Source: Sphingobacterium sp. JB170
Lineage (GTDB): Bacteria; Bacteroidota; Bacteroidia; Sphingobacteriales; Sphingobacteriaceae
Length of the DNA: 64,000 nucleotides
Direction: 5' to 3'
Assembly (NCBI RefSeq): GCF_900163865.1
Contig: NZ_FUKU01000003.1
Coordinates: 1-64,000, forward strand
Under the pieces are notes generated by a model. It searched no databases and was not told the origin of the DNA. It saw only the letters and a list, made by a program, of their open reading frames with translations. This document shows positions 1 through 7,852 of the stretch, in pieces. Each line of letters begins with the position of its first letter. Within the stretch, counting starts at the first letter, position 1. The position numbers and the translations under genes were made by a program.

Positions 1-54
1 GCCGGGTGGTGTGAGAGGACAGATAGGGAAATAATCCCTATCTTCCTACTCGAT
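1..54 (+). mobile_element. 3' end of a group IIC intron (domains V/VI), cut by window edge
   Basis: The first bases read like the 3' strand of domain V, followed by a complete domain VI hairpin. GAG (13-15) pairs with CTC (49-51), AGGA (16-19) with TCCT (44-47), and AGATAGGG (21-28) with CCCTATCT (36-43). A48 is left bulged seven bases from the end, where the branch-point adenosine of group II introns sits. The element ends CTACTCGAT, as in known group IIC introns such as that of Oceanobacillus iheyensis. The catalytic 5' part and any reverse transcriptase gene would lie upstream of the window. Confidence 0.75.
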
Positions 55-85
55 TATCTGTAGCGTGCAGTAAAAAGTCTACTTA

Positions 86-120
86 TTTGATAGTTTATTG
101 GGGTTGTATTTTTATATTTG
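86..120 (+). promoter_or_regulatory. Candidate Bacteroidota promoter for the 229-3847 gene group
   Basis: TTTG at 86-89 and TATATTTG at 113-120 resemble the -33 (TTTG) and -7 (TAnnTTTG) boxes of Bacteroidota sigma factors. The 23-base spacer is on the long side. A start near 126 would leave a leader of about 100 bases before the GTG at 229. Confidence 0.4.
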
Positions 121-228
121 CGGTGATCGTTTTCGATTTGCATTGGTTAGGAATGTATTAAAACGACCTCGTCACCAAATTATTTCTTAAATTGTGCTGC
201 TATCGAGGGCCTAGTTAACTGAAACCAA

Positions 229-1668
229 GTGAGTGTGAAAGAATATGATGTTATCGTAATAGGTTCAGGACCCAACGGGTTTTCTGCTGCAATAACCTTG
301 CAGCAACAAGGCCTGTCAACATTGTTGATTGAAGGAACAGATACCATTGGCGGTGGTATGCGGACAAAAGAATTGACTCTACCGGGCTTTAAACATGATA
401 TTTGTTCTGCCATTCATCCGATGGCCATGGCCTCTCCATTTTTTTCCTCACTGCCATTAGATAAGTATGGGTTAAAGTTTATTTATGCTCCTTATCAAGC
501 AGCTCACCCTTTGCTGTCTGGCGAGACAGCCCTGTTACATCGGGATCTTCAACAGACTGTTAGAGAATTTGGAGCAGACGGCGATACTTACTTGAGTTTA
601 GTGGAGCCAGTGATAAATAATTGGGAGAAGTTAGCTCGGGATATTATGGGACCTTTACGTTTTCCTAATGCCCCGCTGCTATTCGCGAAGTTCGGATTGA
701 ACGCATTACAACCGGCAACTTGGATTGCTAAGCGCTTTAAAACGGAGAAGGTCCGGGCGTTGTGGGGCGGGATGGCGGGCCATGGAATTCAGCCATTATC
801 GAATTATACCACGAGTGCTATTGGTATCGTTCTGGCCGGCATCGGGCATAAATATGGGTGGCCGATTCCCGTTGGAGGATCGCAGGCTATTGCAAACACT
901 CTATCGGCTCATTATTGCGCCATAGGAGGAGAAATTGCTGAAGACTATTGGTTGACAGATCGCGCAGATCTTCCAAAACATAAAATATTAGTACTGAATC
1001 TGACACCTCAGCAGATTCTAAAAATTGAAGGATTAGATTTGACTCCTGACTTTAGAAAACAACTCGAGCGGTACCGCCAAGGGATGGGCGTATTTAAAGT
1101 GGACTGGGCGTTGTCGAATCCAGTCCCGTTTAAAGATGGTCGGTGTGGACAGGCTGCTACGGTCCATCTGGGAGACACCTTTTCAGAGATTGCGAGAAAT
1201 GAGCAGCTTACTAATAACGGAAGGTTGGTCGCCAAGCCATTCGTGTTATTTACCCAACAAAGTGTTTTTGATAAATCGCGGGCGCCTGAAGGTAAGCATA
1301 CTGCTTGGGCTTACTGTCATGTGCCGCATGGCTCTATTTCCGATCGAACGGATGTTATTGAAAATCAATTAGAACGATATGCACCTGGTTTTAAGGATAC
1401 AATTATTGCACGTTCAACGATAAATACAAAGCAGCTTGAGGCATATAATCCAAATTATGTCGGAGGCGATATTAATGGGGGTGTGATGGACATCCTTCAA
1501 CTTTACACACGACCAACCTGGAGGTTTACACCGTATCGAACGTCGAATAGATCGGTGTATATCTGTTCTTCGTCGACTCCGCCGGGAGGTGGGGTGCACG
1601 GGATGAGTGGTTTTCATGCCGCAAATACAGTGTTGAAGGATCATTATAATATGGAGGTGAAAATCTAG
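229..1668 (+). CDS. FAD-dependent oxidoreductase, phytoene-desaturase-like family
   Basis: 479 residues. An N-terminal Rossmann fold binds FAD: GSGPNG at residues 12-17, with acidic E35 at the end of the second strand for the ribose. The tail carries the second FAD-contact segment, a glycine-rich GGGVHG about 25 residues from the end, typical of the CrtI/NAD(P)-FAD oxidoreductase family. The substrate cannot be read from sequence; these proteins act on carotenoids, retinoids or unknown polyenes. Start is GTG at 229; no better in-frame ATG precedes the dinucleotide fold. The next gene begins 4 bases after the stop, so the three genes to 3847 are probably one transcript. Confidence 0.85.
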   Translation: MSVKEYDVIVIGSGPNGFSAAITLQQQGLSTLLIEGTDTIGGGMRTKELTLPGFKHDICSAIHPMAMASPFFSSLPLDKYGLKFIYAPYQAAHPLLSGETALLHRDLQQTVREFGADGDTYLSLVEPVINNWEKLARDIMGPLRFPNAPLLFAKFGLNALQPATWIAKRFKTEKVRALWGGMAGHGIQPLSNYTTSAIGIVLAGIGHKYGWPIPVGGSQAIANTLSAHYCAIGGEIAEDYWLTDRADLPKHKILVLNLTPQQILKIEGLDLTPDFRKQLERYRQGMGVFKVDWALSNPVPFKDGRCGQAATVHLGDTFSEIARNEQLTNNGRLVAKPFVLFTQQSVFDKSRAPEGKHTAWAYCHVPHGSISDRTDVIENQLERYAPGFKDTIIARSTINTKQLEAYNPNYVGGDINGGVMDILQLYTRPTWRFTPYRTSNRSVYICSSSTPPGGGVHGMSGFHAANTVLKDHYNMEVKI

Positions 1669-1672
1669 CGAG

Positions 1673-2587
1673 ATGAAGATAGTATTAGCCGGAGGAACCG
1701 GAAATATCGGAAGGTTGCTTGTAGATTCGTTTTTGAGTCAAGGGTTTGAAGTTGCGATACTCACGCGCTCATTTAGAAATAACGCCGAGCTCGAATATAT
1801 TCGGTGGGATGGTACGCATATTGGAGATTGGACACGAGTACTTAAGGGAGCCGACGTGCTGATCAATATGTGCGGCGAGACGATCACAAGACGTTTTACC
1901 TCGAAAAACAAAAAGGTACTCGAGGATTCTCGATTAACACCCACCGCGGTATTAGGAGAAGCTTTAGAGCAGCTTAAAGATGGCCCGCGTTTATGGATTA
2001 ACTTTTCGGGTATATCGATTTATGGTGGTGCTAAGGAGATTCAAGACGAAAACGGGATGGCGTATGGAAATGATTTCTTAGCGCAGTTGACCAAGCAATG
2101 GGAAGCCTGTTTTTTGAACGCGAACACCCCCCGAACCAAGAAAGTGATATTGCGTATTAGTGCAGTCTTGTCGTTTCAATTTGGGATGGTAAAGGAATTA
2201 TATCCACTGGCTCGACTGGGACTCGCGGGGACTGTTGGTAATGGTAAGCAATTGGTAAGCTGGATCCATCAAGACGATTTGGTCGGATTGATTAACTGGA
2301 TCATTTCTTTAGAAAGTCCACGAAGTATTTACCATGCATGTAGTCCCCATCCTGTAACAAATAAAGAATACATGGCAGCCCTACGACAAGCAGTAGGGGT
2401 TCCTTTAGGCATACCGTTGCCAAAAATATTTGCAAGAATTGGAGCGTTTATTAGAGGTATTGATCCAAGTTTGCTATTACAAACCGTTCCCGTAACTACC
2501 CAATATACAGTTGATGATGGATTTGTATTTCAATTTCCTTATATTGCACCATCATTCAATCAACTTCATAAATCGCGTAATTTTTAA
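1673..2587 (+). CDS. TIGR01777 family NAD(P)-dependent epimerase
   Basis: 304 residues, the usual length for the YfcH/SDR39U1 type of extended short-chain dehydrogenase. GGTGNIG at residues 7-13 is the nucleotide-binding loop. A central stretch around residues 107-112 carries SGISIYGG, the family's catalytic-loop region, and the C-terminal part matches the DUF1731 extension (proline-rich PLGIPLPK followed by a helix). The substrate is unknown; members are described only as sugar-nucleotide epimerase-like and are often linked to cell division phenotypes. It starts 4 bases after the FAD oxidoreductase and ends 6 bases before the transporter, so it is mid-operon. Confidence 0.85.
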   Translation: MKIVLAGGTGNIGRLLVDSFLSQGFEVAILTRSFRNNAELEYIRWDGTHIGDWTRVLKGADVLINMCGETITRRFTSKNKKVLEDSRLTPTAVLGEALEQLKDGPRLWINFSGISIYGGAKEIQDENGMAYGNDFLAQLTKQWEACFLNANTPRTKKVILRISAVLSFQFGMVKELYPLARLGLAGTVGNGKQLVSWIHQDDLVGLINWIISLESPRSIYHACSPHPVTNKEYMAALRQAVGVPLGIPLPKIFARIGAFIRGIDPSLLLQTVPVTTQYTVDDGFVFQFPYIAPSFNQLHKSRNF

Positions 2588-2593
2588 ATTTTT

Positions 2594-3847
2594 ATGTCAA
2601 CTTCTAAATCTTTCTCCCTGTCAGAGGACTGGGTTGTTGTTATCTTGGGTTTTGCTATTATCGTTTTAGCCTTATTAGGGTTAGCAGTGCCTAAACCTAG
2701 TTTTTCATGGAATAGTAGTGCGCAATTAATGGATAATGTACTTTCTGGAGAGAATTTATTCAAAATCGGAGCTCAATTTGTTTTAGTTTTTATCATCGCG
2801 ATCATTGGCGCAATTTTGTTGGGTAAATCCGTAAAGAGTCTATTAACGGTTTTTCCAGTTGTGTTTATTATTACCGTCGTGGCGATCATCATCGCTGGAA
2901 ATACGATAGTACATGACTATAACCTTGAGGCTGTAATATTTAGTTTGGGGATAGGGCTGCTCATTGGTAACTGTTTTAAGCTGCCAGATTGGTTTCGGGA
3001 GGCTTTATCTACAGAGCTTTATGTAAAAATCGGACTCGTCTTGTTGGGCACGAATGTTATTTTTGGTGATATTTTAACAGCTGGAGGTCTAGGTTTACTG
3101 CAGGCTGTAATCGTTGTTTTGTCAGTTTGGTATTTTGCTTTTTGGATTTGTAAAAAATTGAAAATTGATTCCGAAATGTCGATGATGTTATCGTCTGCAG
3201 TGTCGATATGTGGGGTATCAGCGGCGATTGCTACTTCTGGTGCGATAAAAGGGGATTCTAAGAAATTATCGTATGTCGTTTCGTTGGTGCTTATTACGGC
3301 TATTCCGATGATGATTTTTATGCCTTATATCGCGCATTGGCTGGGGTTGTCACAAGCAGTTACCGGTGCATGGTTGGGTGGTAGTATCGATACAACAGGC
3401 GCTGTGGTAGCTTCGGGGTCGTTAGTAGGTGAAGAGGCGTTAAAGATCAGTACAATAGTTAAATTTTCGCAGAATGTTTTGTTAGGTATCGCGGCGTTTG
3501 CTATCAGTATTTATTGGACCTATTCAAATTCTAAAAGTGCAGAAAATGCGGAAAAACCGACGGTGAAGATTATTTGGGAACGTTTTCCAAAATTTGTTCT
3601 TGGTTTTGTCGGTGCTTCTCTTTTGTTCTCTTTTGTGATTTCTCCCGAACACGTGGCTGAAGTTAAAGGCAGTTTAAAAAGTGTACAGGGACTATGGTTT
3701 GCGCTTGCTTTTACCTCAATTGGGTTAGAAACGAACTTTAAGGATTTATTTGTTCACAATAACAAAAAACCGTTGTATGCATTTTTAATCGCACAGACTT
3801 TTAATATTATTGTAACGCTCATTGTTGCCGTATTGTTATTTCGCTAA
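2594..3847 (+). CDS. YeiH-family putative sulfate exporter (UPF0324)
   Basis: 417 residues, with about ten or eleven hydrophobic helices across the whole length. The order of conserved pieces fits the YeiH family: a glycine-rich LGIGLLIGN in the middle of the first half, LVLLGTNVIFGDI, the SICGVSAAIATSGAIK segment, and a GGSIDTTGAVVASG loop near residue 275. The family is annotated as sulfate or sulfonate exporters by homology, but transport is poorly tested, so the substrate is inference. It is the last gene of the 229-3847 group; a 120-base gap separates it from the sigma factor. Confidence 0.8.
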   Translation: MSTSKSFSLSEDWVVVILGFAIIVLALLGLAVPKPSFSWNSSAQLMDNVLSGENLFKIGAQFVLVFIIAIIGAILLGKSVKSLLTVFPVVFIITVVAIIIAGNTIVHDYNLEAVIFSLGIGLLIGNCFKLPDWFREALSTELYVKIGLVLLGTNVIFGDILTAGGLGLLQAVIVVLSVWYFAFWICKKLKIDSEMSMMLSSAVSICGVSAAIATSGAIKGDSKKLSYVVSLVLITAIPMMIFMPYIAHWLGLSQAVTGAWLGGSIDTTGAVVASGSLVGEEALKISTIVKFSQNVLLGIAAFAISIYWTYSNSKSAENAEKPTVKIIWERFPKFVLGFVGASLLFSFVISPEHVAEVKGSLKSVQGLWFALAFTSIGLETNFKDLFVHNNKKPLYAFLIAQTFNIIVTLIVAVLLFR

Positions 3848-3973
3848 AAAGACAGCGGGCTAGTTTCGGTTTGAATGTAACGTTTATAAAACCAATGACA
3901 GATATTCTTTTGAATGCATGTCTTTTTTATGGATTATTAGCAAGTAAAGCATCATTAATATAATAAGGTGATC

Positions 3974-4522
3974 ATGGACGAAAGGGAGCTTTTGATACAA
4001 TATAAACGCACAATGGATGTGAATGTATTAGGGAGATTGTTCTCGCCGTATATGTCCTTGTTATATGGGGTTTGTTTTAAATATCTTAAGGATCGCGATG
4101 CGAGCCAAGATGCGGTGATGCAAATTTTTGAACAGCTCGTTGAAAAATTGAAAATACACGATGTCGATAATTTTAAGAGTTGGTTGTACTTTTTTGCGCG
4201 CAACCACTGTTTGATGGAGCTACGAAAAAGCAAGGGCAAAATAAATGTAGACATTGAACAACACACCATTGAAAGCGAAGCGATATTGAAAGCAGCTGAT
4301 GACGTTCGATGGGAGGAAGCTGATTTTGAAAAAATGGAACATTGTTTATCGCGGTTGCCCGAACTGCAAGCAACCTGTGTTCGTTTATTCTACTTAAAGC
4401 AAATGTGTTATAAAGATATTGGTGAAAAGCTAAACGTGGACTTAAATCAGGTTAAAAGTTCGATTCAAAATGGGAAGCGTAATCTGAAAATCTGTATGGA
4501 GAAAGGGAATAATGGAAAATAA
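3974..4522 (+). CDS. ECF-type RNA polymerase sigma factor
   Basis: 182 residues from ATG at 3974 (a GTG two codons upstream at 3968 is also possible). Region 2 spans about residues 10-85 with the core-binding helix and the DxDASQDAVMQIF segment, and region 4 lies at about 115-175 with a helix-turn-helix reading YKDIGEKLNVDLNQVKSSI. There is no region 1 or 3, as expected for extracytoplasmic-function sigma factors. The stop overlaps the next reading frame by 11 bases, which fits translational coupling to a cognate membrane regulator. It is not next to a FecR/SusC cassette, so its trigger is unlikely to be the usual glycan-uptake signal. Confidence 0.88.
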   Translation: MDERELLIQYKRTMDVNVLGRLFSPYMSLLYGVCFKYLKDRDASQDAVMQIFEQLVEKLKIHDVDNFKSWLYFFARNHCLMELRKSKGKINVDIEQHTIESEAILKAADDVRWEEADFEKMEHCLSRLPELQATCVRLFYLKQMCYKDIGEKLNVDLNQVKSSIQNGKRNLKICMEKGNNGK

Positions 4523-5153
4523 TTACCAATTGTCGAGGATTCACAATTACGTCCAGGGCTTAATGAATAAGGAGGACATGTACACCTTAGAACGCGAGGC
4601 TCTTGAGGATCCATTTTTACGTGACGCGATTGAAGGCTATAATTTGCAACATGGTGTAGATGTTAAATCGTTGAGCCTGCTACAGCAGCGGTTAGAAGAG
4701 CGTATAGCCTCCAACATTGAGCGTAAAAATAGATTTTATTACTCGTGGCAGCGCTTAGCTTTAGCGTTGACAGCAGCGGTGATGTTTGTTGCTGTATGTA
4801 CGCTGCTCATGTTGCGATATTTCCCCAATAAGGCAGTAAAAAACGAAACGGAGGTGCTGTTAATGGACGATGTTTTGCAGCATACGACTGTTATTCCTAT
4901 GAGTGGGTCCGATGCGGTGCCGTCGGAAGGTTGGGATGCCCTGGGGGATTTCATTTCAAAAAATTATTCGGGCTTAAACGAGACTCGGCGGATAGAGGTT
5001 CATTTTAAAGTGGATGCGCTCGGTAACCCTTATGATATATTTCCGCAAGTTAGCGCGGAGTCTGAAATACGAGGGGAAATAATTCAAATCCTTCAAGCCG
5101 GGCCAAAATGGAATGGCAGTGTGGGAGATATTGAAATTGTATTTCCGGAGTAG
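4512..5153 (+). CDS. Single-pass membrane protein, probable anti-sigma partner with TonB_C-like tail
   Basis: 213 residues. Residues 1-80 are cytosolic and helical, residues about 82-104 form one transmembrane helix, and the rest is periplasmic. The last 70 residues (from about 143) follow the pattern of the TonB C-terminal domain: a VHFKVDALGNP strand turn, a GPKWNG turn and a closing strand IEIVFPE. The gene overlaps the ECF sigma gene by 11 bases, the usual arrangement for an anti-sigma factor. No zinc-binding HxxxCxxC motif and no FecR domain are visible, so the anti-sigma role is inferred from context and topology only. Confidence 0.6.
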   Translation: MENNYQLSRIHNYVQGLMNKEDMYTLEREALEDPFLRDAIEGYNLQHGVDVKSLSLLQQRLEERIASNIERKNRFYYSWQRLALALTAAVMFVAVCTLLMLRYFPNKAVKNETEVLLMDDVLQHTTVIPMSGSDAVPSEGWDALGDFISKNYSGLNETRRIEVHFKVDALGNPYDIFPQVSAESEIRGEIIQILQAGPKWNGSVGDIEIVFPE

Positions 5154-5328
5154 GGTTAAGCGACGACTACTGGAGAAATATTGGAGCGGGTAACTAGGCT
5201 TAGGCAGAAAATTTTAGGACTGTAGCAGCTCTTCTCGACGCTTTGATTTGCCGAGCTTGGTTTTGATTACTTCTCCTGGCTAATTGGGTATTCAAAATCA
5301 CTCTCCGTCAATACTCACCAAAAAATGT

Positions 5329-5359
5329 TAAAATCCCTGACCAGTCGGTAGGGATTTTA
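5329..5359. terminator. Bidirectional hairpin terminator
   Basis: Ten-base perfect arms TAAAATCCCT (5329-5338) and AGGGATTTTA (5350-5359) with an 11-base loop. On the minus strand the hairpin is followed by a T tract (opposite the A run at 5320-5325), which fits termination of the DUF3127 gene; it can also end transcripts from the sigma factor side. The rest of the 283-base gap from 5154 to 5436 shows no other feature. Confidence 0.6.
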
Positions 5360-5436
5360 CCGATGAAGGACTCATCCCTCATCATTTCATTTTTTATTAT
5401 CCGTTGGGATATTATTTTATCTTCTTGAAACCTGTC

Positions 5437-5811
5437 TTAGAAAGGTAAATCATCGTCATCCGAGCCTGAAGAGGAGATGTCTGCTGGAGGAATGTCAGCA
5501 TAACCTGGAGTAGGTGCCGCTTGTGCTGCTCCTGCAAGTTTGGTAACACGCCATGCAACTAACGAGTTGAAATACGTTGTTATACCTTCTTTGTTTGTCC
5601 AAGGACGTCCTCTTAGATTGAAAGAAACTTCAACTTCTTCGCCTACGGATAGGCTATCAAATATATTTACGCGATCCTGAGTGGCCTCAAAACGGATGTA
5701 CTCTACAAATTGTGGGTTTTCAGCGTATGCAACTATTAAATCTCGCTTTTTGAAAGATTCAGTAACTTGTTGCGTAGCGCCTATCTCATGAACTTTTCCT
5801 CTTATTTCCAT
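5437..5811 (-). CDS. DUF3127 protein with SSB-like acidic C-terminus
   Basis: 124 residues. Residues 1-95 match DUF3127, a Bacteroidota family with a predicted OB-fold: MEIRGKVHEIG at the start, a KRDLIV strand and GRPWTNKEG in the middle. After a short alanine/proline/serine linker the protein ends DDDDLPF. That tail is very close to the DDDIPF tip by which single-stranded DNA-binding protein recruits repair and replication partners. A role on single-stranded DNA is therefore plausible but not proven. It is divergent from the RNA methyltransferase gene, with 67 bases between them. Confidence 0.8.
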   Translation of the reverse strand: MEIRGKVHEIGATQQVTESFKKRDLIVAYAENPQFVEYIRFEATQDRVNIFDSLSVGEEVEVSFNLRGRPWTNKEGITTYFNSLVAWRVTKLAGAAQAAPTPGYADIPPADISSSGSDDDDLPF

Positions 5812-5863
5812 ATCAAAACTAATTAAACTGTAAAATTAAGCATTTTTTGCTAAGCAGAATAAG

Positions 5864-5871
5864 TAACTTTG
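5864..5871 (+). promoter_or_regulatory. TAnnTTTG box close to the methyltransferase start
   Basis: TAACTTTG lies 7 bases before the ATG at 5879. In Bacteroidota the transcript starts about 5-7 bases after this box, so the mRNA may begin at or next to the start codon. No convincing -33 box was found at the usual spacing. Confidence 0.45.
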
Positions 5872-5878
5872 GAAAAAT

Positions 5879-7039
5879 ATGATGGAAGTTTTCAACACCC
5901 CCCGTAAGGTTATCATTACCTGTAATAGACGCTTATCTCCTTATTTGGAGCAAGAGGTAAAAGATCTAGGTTTTACTATCGTACGTTCGTTTAACACTGG
6001 CCTCGAGCTAAAGGCTACCGTTAACGAGTGTATTAAACTAAATTTGAACCTTCGTGTTGCAAGTCAAGTGTTGTACGAAATAAAATCGTTCAGAGCAGAA
6101 GATGCGAACGAGCTTTATAAAAATTTGGTGACGATCCCGTGGGAAGAACTTTTGCCTTTTGATGGTTACTTCTCGGTAACCTCGAACGTGCACAATGAAA
6201 CGATAACAACGCCACTTTTTGCCAACGTAAAGGTTAAAGATGCGATTGTTGACCGTATTAAAGAGAAGAAAGGGATGCGTCCAAACACAGGCCCAGAGCT
6301 AAATAGCGCTGTTGTCCATTTGCATTGGATGGAAGACCGGGCAGAGATCTTTCTTGATACATCAGGCGAGACACTAGCCAAGCATCGCTATCGTAAGATC
6401 CCGGGGAAAGCCCCAATGCTTGAGGCGCTCGCTACGGGGACGATCTTCGCTACCCAATGGGATGGAAAAAGTCCGTTTGTAAATCCGATGTGCGGATCTG
6501 GTACATTAGCGATTGAGGCAGCGCTGATGGCACAAAACCGTAAACCGGGGCTTCAGCGTATGAATTATTCGTTCATGCATTTTTTGGGATACGATGAGGA
6601 AGCGTTTTATGAAGAGCGACGCGTCTTGAAAGATATTGCCGATAAAACAAACCTTCCGGAAATTATCGCTTCAGATATTTCTGCAGATGCCGTTGAAATT
6701 ACCAGGCAGAATGCGAAAACTGCAGGTGTGGAACATTTAATCACTTTTGAAACATGTGATTTTGAGCGTACAACAATTCCTGAAACGCCCGGCGTAATCA
6801 TGTTTAACCCAGAATATGGTGAACGTTTAGGGGTACATACTCAACTTGAATTGACGTACAAGCGCATGGGTGATTTTTTAAAACAAGGTTGTAAAGGATA
6901 CCGCGGGTACATTTTTACAGGAAATCCGGATCTTGCGAAAAAAATCGGTTTGCGTGCTTCGCGTCGTTTTGAATTTTTCAACGGTAAGCTCGACTGCCGT
7001 TTATTACAGTATGAATTATATGACGGATCCAAAGAATGA
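5879..7039 (+). CDS. THUMP-domain class I SAM-dependent RNA methyltransferase
   Basis: 386 residues, resembling the methyltransferase half of RlmL (23S rRNA m2G2445 enzyme) and its single-domain relatives. An N-terminal THUMP RNA-binding domain (about residues 45-155) is followed by a Rossmann methyltransferase domain. Motif I reads NPMCGSGTLAIEAAL at about 200-215. The catalytic motif IV is NPEYGER at about 307, where the family consensus is NPPYGER. ATG at 5879 is followed directly by a second ATG at 5882. The HD hydrolase gene begins inside its last codons. Guanine-N2 methylation of 23S rRNA is the likely role; the exact site is inference. Confidence 0.85.
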   Translation: MMEVFNTPRKVIITCNRRLSPYLEQEVKDLGFTIVRSFNTGLELKATVNECIKLNLNLRVASQVLYEIKSFRAEDANELYKNLVTIPWEELLPFDGYFSVTSNVHNETITTPLFANVKVKDAIVDRIKEKKGMRPNTGPELNSAVVHLHWMEDRAEIFLDTSGETLAKHRYRKIPGKAPMLEALATGTIFATQWDGKSPFVNPMCGSGTLAIEAALMAQNRKPGLQRMNYSFMHFLGYDEEAFYEERRVLKDIADKTNLPEIIASDISADAVEITRQNAKTAGVEHLITFETCDFERTTIPETPGVIMFNPEYGERLGVHTQLELTYKRMGDFLKQGCKGYRGYIFTGNPDLAKKIGLRASRRFEFFNGKLDCRLLQYELYDGSKE

Positions 7040-7694
7040 CCGTAGTAAAAAACAAATAATTGACCAGACAGCAGCGTTTGTTCGAGAGCGTTTAGACGGC
7101 GCCGAGTCCGGTCACGACTGGTGGCACATTGAGCGTGTTTGGAATAATACCAAACTTATTCTTGAAACGGAAGAGGCTGATCATTTCGTTTGTGAGCTTA
7201 CAGCCTTATTGCACGATATCGCTGATAGTAAGTTTTACGACGGTGATGAATCCGTTGGTCCCCGTGTGGCGGGGCAATTTTTGCAGCGACAAGATGTTGA
7301 TCCTGATGTGATTGAGCATGTTCAGAAGATTATATTGAATATGTCCTTTAAAGCGTCCCTTGGTGAGGTATCGTTTCATTCGAAGGAACTCGAAATTGTT
7401 CAGGACGCCGATCGTTTAGACGCAATTGGAGCGGTCGGCATCGCACGAGCGTTTAATTACGGCGGTTTTAAAAATCGTGAAATTTATAATCCAGCCATTC
7501 CTCCGATGGAGCAACTGGATAAAGAAAATTATAAAAAGTCGTCTGCACCGACAATTAATCATTTTTATGAAAAACTATTGCTTCTGCGCGATAGAATGAA
7601 TACTTCTACAGCTAAACATATTGCAGCAAAACGTCACGAATTCATGGAGAGGTATTTGCAACAATTCTATAAAGAATGGAATGGCCAAGCGTAA
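7020..7694 (+). CDS. HD-domain phosphohydrolase, YedJ-like
   Basis: 224 residues from ATG at 7020; an ATG three codons earlier (7011) is equally possible. The HD superfamily metal site is clear: GHDWWHIERVW near residues 29-39, LLHDIAD near 63-69 and a later VQDADRLDAIGAVGIARAF. This order and length match YedJ-type HD proteins, metal-dependent phosphohydrolases of unknown physiological substrate. The start lies inside the methyltransferase gene (20-base overlap), so the two are translated from one mRNA. The open frame extends further upstream only through a non-ATG start within the methyltransferase, which was rejected. Confidence 0.82.
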   Translation: MTDPKNDRSKKQIIDQTAAFVRERLDGAESGHDWWHIERVWNNTKLILETEEADHFVCELTALLHDIADSKFYDGDESVGPRVAGQFLQRQDVDPDVIEHVQKIILNMSFKASLGEVSFHSKELEIVQDADRLDAIGAVGIARAFNYGGFKNREIYNPAIPPMEQLDKENYKKSSAPTINHFYEKLLLLRDRMNTSTAKHIAAKRHEFMERYLQQFYKEWNGQA

Positions 7695-7852
7695 TTTAAT
7701 ATTAACTTAATTCCTTTTTGGTATATTCGTTACGTAGAATCAACCAGAATGTATCAAAATATTAGTGTTTTTCCTTTGAACGATTATCGTCTGCCCTGCA
7801 GAGGAGCGTTATTTGTGAAAAATTGGCAATAAAATTATAACTGCAATAAAAA

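Noticed and set aside
3955..4269. 104-codon minus-strand frame
   Set aside because: Antisense to the sigma factor gene; cysteine- and serine-rich shadow translation.
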